Below are positions 61,531 through 64,000 of a DNA stretch of 64,000 bases, in pieces. Position 1 is the first letter of the stretch. Every line of letters begins with the position of its first letter. The stretch comes from Bacillus sp. FJAT-42376 (GTDB lineage: Bacteria; Bacillota; Bacilli; Bacillales; Bacillaceae), in NCBI RefSeq assembly GCF_003816055.1, contig NZ_CP033906.1, forward strand, positions 2,666,001 through 2,730,000, in the 5' to 3' direction. The translations under genes were made by a program, and so were the position numbers. Under the pieces are notes generated by a model. The model saw nothing but the letters and a program-made list of their open reading frames with translations. It had not been told where the DNA came from and made no database searches.

Positions 61531-61863
61531 TTAAAGCTCCTCTTTCTTTGTCCAGCGGTCTTGGTCCCGGACAGTAAATTTTTTCATGACGAGATCATGT
61601 GCATCCGCTAAGTTAATATTTAAAGAATTAGCCATACAGACTAACACGAAAAGAACATCGCCCAGCTCTTCTTCAATGGCTTTATCCGCTTCCGTTGATT
61701 TTTTAGGTTTTTCACCATACCGGTGATTGATTTCACGGGCCAATTCTCCAAGTTCCTCTGTCAGCCTGGCGGTCATGGCAAGCGGACTGAAGTAGCCTTC
61801 TTTAAACTGGCCGATATACTGGTCTACTTCCTGCTGAATGTCATTCATCGTTTTCTCATTCAT
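61531..61863 (-). CDS. ypjD: MazG-type nucleotide pyrophosphohydrolase
   Basis: 110 aa. All-alpha NTP pyrophosphatase: LTEELGELAREINHR (E-x-x-E) and AIEEELGDVLFVLVCMAN (E-x-x-D) form the Mg site. Probably hydrolyses (d)NTPs. First gene of the ypjD-dapB-mgsA-bshA-cca-birA run. ATG at 61863. Confidence 0.92.
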   Translation of the reverse strand: MNEKTMNDIQQEVDQYIGQFKEGYFSPLAMTARLTEELGELAREINHRYGEKPKKSTEADKAIEEELGDVLFVLVCMANSLNINLADAHDLVMKKFTVRDQDRWTKKEEL

Positions 61864-61935
61864 CTATGACACCTGCTTTCTATATGTACGATTATGCACT
61901 TAATTATATCATTTCAATAGGGGATACGTGCTGAT

Positions 61936-61964
61936 TTGCTGTTTCTTCTCCGGTGAACTATAAT
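61936..61964 (+). promoter_or_regulatory. SigA promoter of ypjC
   Basis: -35 TTGCTG (61936-61941), 17-base spacer, -10 TATAAT (61959-61964), 39 bases before the TTG start. Confidence 0.75.
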
Positions 61965-62003
61965 ATTATCGCCATTATAAGCAGAATTGGGAGCTGATTT
62001 ATT

Positions 62004-62873
62004 TTGAAAGGATTGAAAATTCGCAACATCCTCTTTATCCTGCTTGGATCTGCAATTTTTGCATTCGGACTTGTTCATTTTAACATGCAGAACAAGCTCG
62101 CTGAAGGCGGATTTACAGGGATTACGCTTCTTCTTTATTTTATCTTTACCATTGACCCTTCCATATCCAATCTTGTCCTGAACATACCTCTGTTTTTCTT
62201 GGGATGGAAGCTTTTAGGGAGAATCTCCTTTATTTATACGATGATTGGGACGGTCAGCTTGTCCGTATTCTTATGGATCTTCCAGCGGTATCAGTTCAAT
62301 CTCCACTTATCGGACGATCTTCTCCTCGTTTCCCTTTTCGCCGGTGTCTTTATAGGCGTCGGACTTGGGATCATCTTCCGCTATGGAGGGACGACCGGAG
62401 GTGTGGATATTATCGCAAGACTTGTCCAGAAATATAAAGGAGTCAGTATGGGGAAGACCATGTTCCTATTCGACGTCTGTGTCATTGGATTGTCGCTTTT
62501 GACCTATCTCGATCTCAGAAAAGCAATGTATACACTGGTGGCAGTCTTTGTTGGAGCAAGGGTCATTGACTTCATGCAGGATGGCGCCTATGGAGCAAAA
62601 GGGGCCACAATCATCTCCTCGCAAAACCAGAAGATTTCCAGAAAAATTCTGGAGGAAATGGACCGGGGTGTAACCATTCTTAAAGGCCAGGGCTCGTATT
62701 CCGGTCATGCTATGGATGTATTATACTGTGTGGTAGATAAAAATGAAATTGTCCGGCTTAAGCAGGTTATTACGTCCGTTGATCCGCATGCCTTTGTTGC
62801 CGTTACCGATGTTCATGATGTGCTTGGAGAAGGATTTACGCTTGACAGCGAGAAAAACCCTATCCAGCGTTAA
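62004..62873 (+). CDS. ypjC: YitT-family membrane protein YpjC
   Basis: 289 aa. Five or six hydrophobic segments up to residue ~180 (GGFTGITLLLYFIFTIDPS, GTTGGVDIIARLVQKY are YitT hallmarks), then a cytoplasmic DUF2179 domain (about 200-280, GVTILKGQGSYSGH). Function not established; members are proposed transporters. The start is TTG at 62004 with GGGAGCTG upstream. Divergent from ypjD. Confidence 0.9.
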   Translation: MKGLKIRNILFILLGSAIFAFGLVHFNMQNKLAEGGFTGITLLLYFIFTIDPSISNLVLNIPLFFLGWKLLGRISFIYTMIGTVSLSVFLWIFQRYQFNLHLSDDLLLVSLFAGVFIGVGLGIIFRYGGTTGGVDIIARLVQKYKGVSMGKTMFLFDVCVIGLSLLTYLDLRKAMYTLVAVFVGARVIDFMQDGAYGAKGATIISSQNQKISRKILEEMDRGVTILKGQGSYSGHAMDVLYCVVDKNEIVRLKQVITSVDPHAFVAVTDVHDVLGEGFTLDSEKNPIQR

Positions 62874-62957
62874 ACAGCATGCCAGTGGGGGTCCCTTTTC
62901 CTTAGCGGGTAGTCATCCCGCAGCTTCCTCTCTGATCCGTCTTGCCTCTAAATAAAT

Positions 62958-62990
62958 AACCCCCGGACTGCTGAGCCCCGGGGGTTGTTC
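62958..62990. terminator. terminator between ypjC and ypjB
   Basis: AACCCCCGG / CCGGGGGTT stem with TGTT after it on plus and TATTTATTT on minus; serves two convergent genes. Confidence 0.8.
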
Positions 62991-63040
62991 ATTTGAATCC
63001 GTTCTTTACGTGAAGGCCGTTTTGAGAGCCGTATAATTGT

Positions 63041-63829
63041 TTATCTTTCCCGCTCTCTTTCCACCTGCTTTTCCTTTTCTCCCTTAAACTTTCTCCACCC
63101 GGCATAAATTAAGGTTAAAATGATCATTCCTCCTGTAGTAATAATCACCCACAGTAAAGATGGATCTGCCTCATCATCTTTCACCCGGTCGAATATATTT
63201 TTGAACTCTGTCTGCATTTCTGTTAACTGACTGATTCTTTCCGCTTTAGGCAGGCTTTTTGATAAGTCCGACTCCACATTTGCGATCATTGCTTCTACTT
63301 TTCTGATTTGGCCCGGCGGAACATCTACAGAGACGGAAGGATAAATTGTATCATAGAGAGTCCGAAACTCATTCCAGTCCTGTTCAAATGAAACCTGCTT
63401 TCCTCCCTTTGTATCTTGTTTCAAGTGATCGAAAGAAGACATCACGCTCGCTTCCATCGAACTCCACAGGGGCTCATTTTCTGTGAATGCCGCATCTACG
63501 ACCATATGGAACTGGGTAATGGCCCGCATTTTTGATTCTTGGTCGCCGTCCTGGTCCTCCAGCGTTTCAATGGCCTTTCCGTGAACCGCTGAGATGGTGC
63601 GGACCGTTTGGCTCGATACAGCCTTTCTGGCTGCAGGCTGTTTATTAAACTGCCTGGCAAAATATTTCAGCATTTGAAGAGATTCGTCCGTTCTCCCCTG
63701 CTTGGCCAGCTGAAAGGCATTAAAGGACGTTTCAGATAAGCGATTCCATCTATTGGTCTCTTCCGCTTTCCCCTTCGTTCCTGAGATAAGAAGAAACAGG
63801 ATCGTGAAGTATACAATGAATCTTTTCAT
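63041..63829 (-). CDS. ypjB: sporulation protein YpjB
   Basis: 262 aa. Signal peptide KRFIVYFTILFLLISGTKGKA (two parts: KRFIVYFTILFLL and ISGTKGKA), a helical extracytoplasmic body, one membrane helix near residue 230 (WVIITTGGMIILTLIYAGW) and a short charged tail. Matches the SpoYpjB family. ATG at 63829 has GGGGGGACA upstream; the frame before it is unsupported. Sits between ypjC and ypjA. Confidence 0.9.
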   Translation of the reverse strand: MKRFIVYFTILFLLISGTKGKAEETNRWNRLSETSFNAFQLAKQGRTDESLQMLKYFARQFNKQPAARKAVSSQTVRTISAVHGKAIETLEDQDGDQESKMRAITQFHMVVDAAFTENEPLWSSMEASVMSSFDHLKQDTKGGKQVSFEQDWNEFRTLYDTIYPSVSVDVPPGQIRKVEAMIANVESDLSKSLPKAERISQLTEMQTEFKNIFDRVKDDEADPSLLWVIITTGGMIILTLIYAGWRKFKGEKEKQVERERER

Positions 63830-63900
63830 GTTTGTCCCCCCCAAATCATCTAGTAAAAAATATGTTGGCGGGGACAAGATTAGACCACTATGAAGACCCT

Positions 63901-64000
63901 TTAAAAAATCTCAAGCTTCCATCTTTTTTCCTTTATGACAAACCAATAGGCAATTCCAAGGGAAACGACACTCAGCCAAAAAGTAAAGTAGCCGATATTC
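63901..64000 (-). CDS. ypjA: C-terminal end of YpjA (DUF1405), cut by the window edge
   Basis: 33 codons up to TAA at 63901, reading NIGYFTFWLSVVSLGIAYWF then VIKEKRWKLEIF: the end of a membrane helix and a basic tail. Position directly upstream of ypjB identifies it as ypjA, a multi-pass protein of unknown role. The sequence alone would not be enough. Confidence 0.65.
   Translation of the reverse strand, partial: NIGYFTFWLSVVSLGIAYWFVIKEKRWKLEIF

Overview
The window reads as the chromosome of a spore-forming member of the Bacillaceae. Four things point there: RNase P RNA of the Bacillus type B, spore genes (cotD, sspM, ypjB, SASP-like ORFs), SigA-type promoters, and a gene order that follows the B. 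subtilis block from ilvD to ypjA almost gene for gene. It is not B. subtilis itself. It carries fhs, has extra genes (an AIM24-like protein, a methyltransferase, a CheX-like protein), a decayed bshB1, and a dispersed intergenic repeat family. There is no sign of a prophage, a transposase, a CRISPR array, tRNA or rRNA. I cannot name the species. Layout: 1-6017 (minus) holds ilvD (3' end off the window), ypgR, ypgQ, bsaA, an unknown gene and fhs. 6272-9612 (plus) holds metA, ugtP and a yfhP-like gene. 9711-11340 (minus) is accessory (AIM24-like, methyltransferase, a 49-aa protein). 11516-19945 holds cspD, ypzA, ypeQ, two RNase H-like genes, the ypcP exonuclease, small genes and the double-GTPase dynamin dynA. 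20469-22273 holds a tiny membrane protein, ypbQ and the type III polyketide synthase bcsA. 22368-29944 holds a GNAT, a CheX-like gene, pbuX-xpt under a guanine riboswitch, the carboxypeptidase ypwA and the helicase ypvA. 30094-37798 holds a small unknown gene, ypsC, rnpB, gpsB, ypsA, cotD, the DNA-repair pair yprB-yprA (mrfB-mrfA) and the EIIA-like ypqE. 37985-45394 holds hsp20, small spore-type genes, yppG, yppE, sspM, yppC and the recU-ponA pair. 45419-51066 holds ypoC, nth, dnaD, asnS, aspB, ypmB and ypmA. 51299-64000 holds dinG, panDCB, birA, cca, bshA, mgsA, dapB, ypjD, ypjC, ypjB and the end of ypjA. Functional themes: cell-envelope synthesis and division (ugtP, gpsB, ponA, recU context); DNA repair and replication (nth, recU, dnaD, ypvA, dinG, yprA/yprB, ypcP, RNase H-like proteins); cofactors and redox (pantothenate, biotin ligase, bacillithiol, glutathione peroxidase); and one-carbon, methionine, lysine and branched-chain metabolism. 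The most notable non-gene signals are ten copies or fragments of a palindromic element with ends close to GCTATGTTAAAC (one sits in the xpt leader between riboswitch terminator and start codon), a candidate structured leader with an intrinsic terminator before panB, a LexA-like box before yprA, and a bshB1 relic fused into the start of bshA. Several start codons were set by ribosome-binding sites rather than by the longest open frame; TTG starts are common here.
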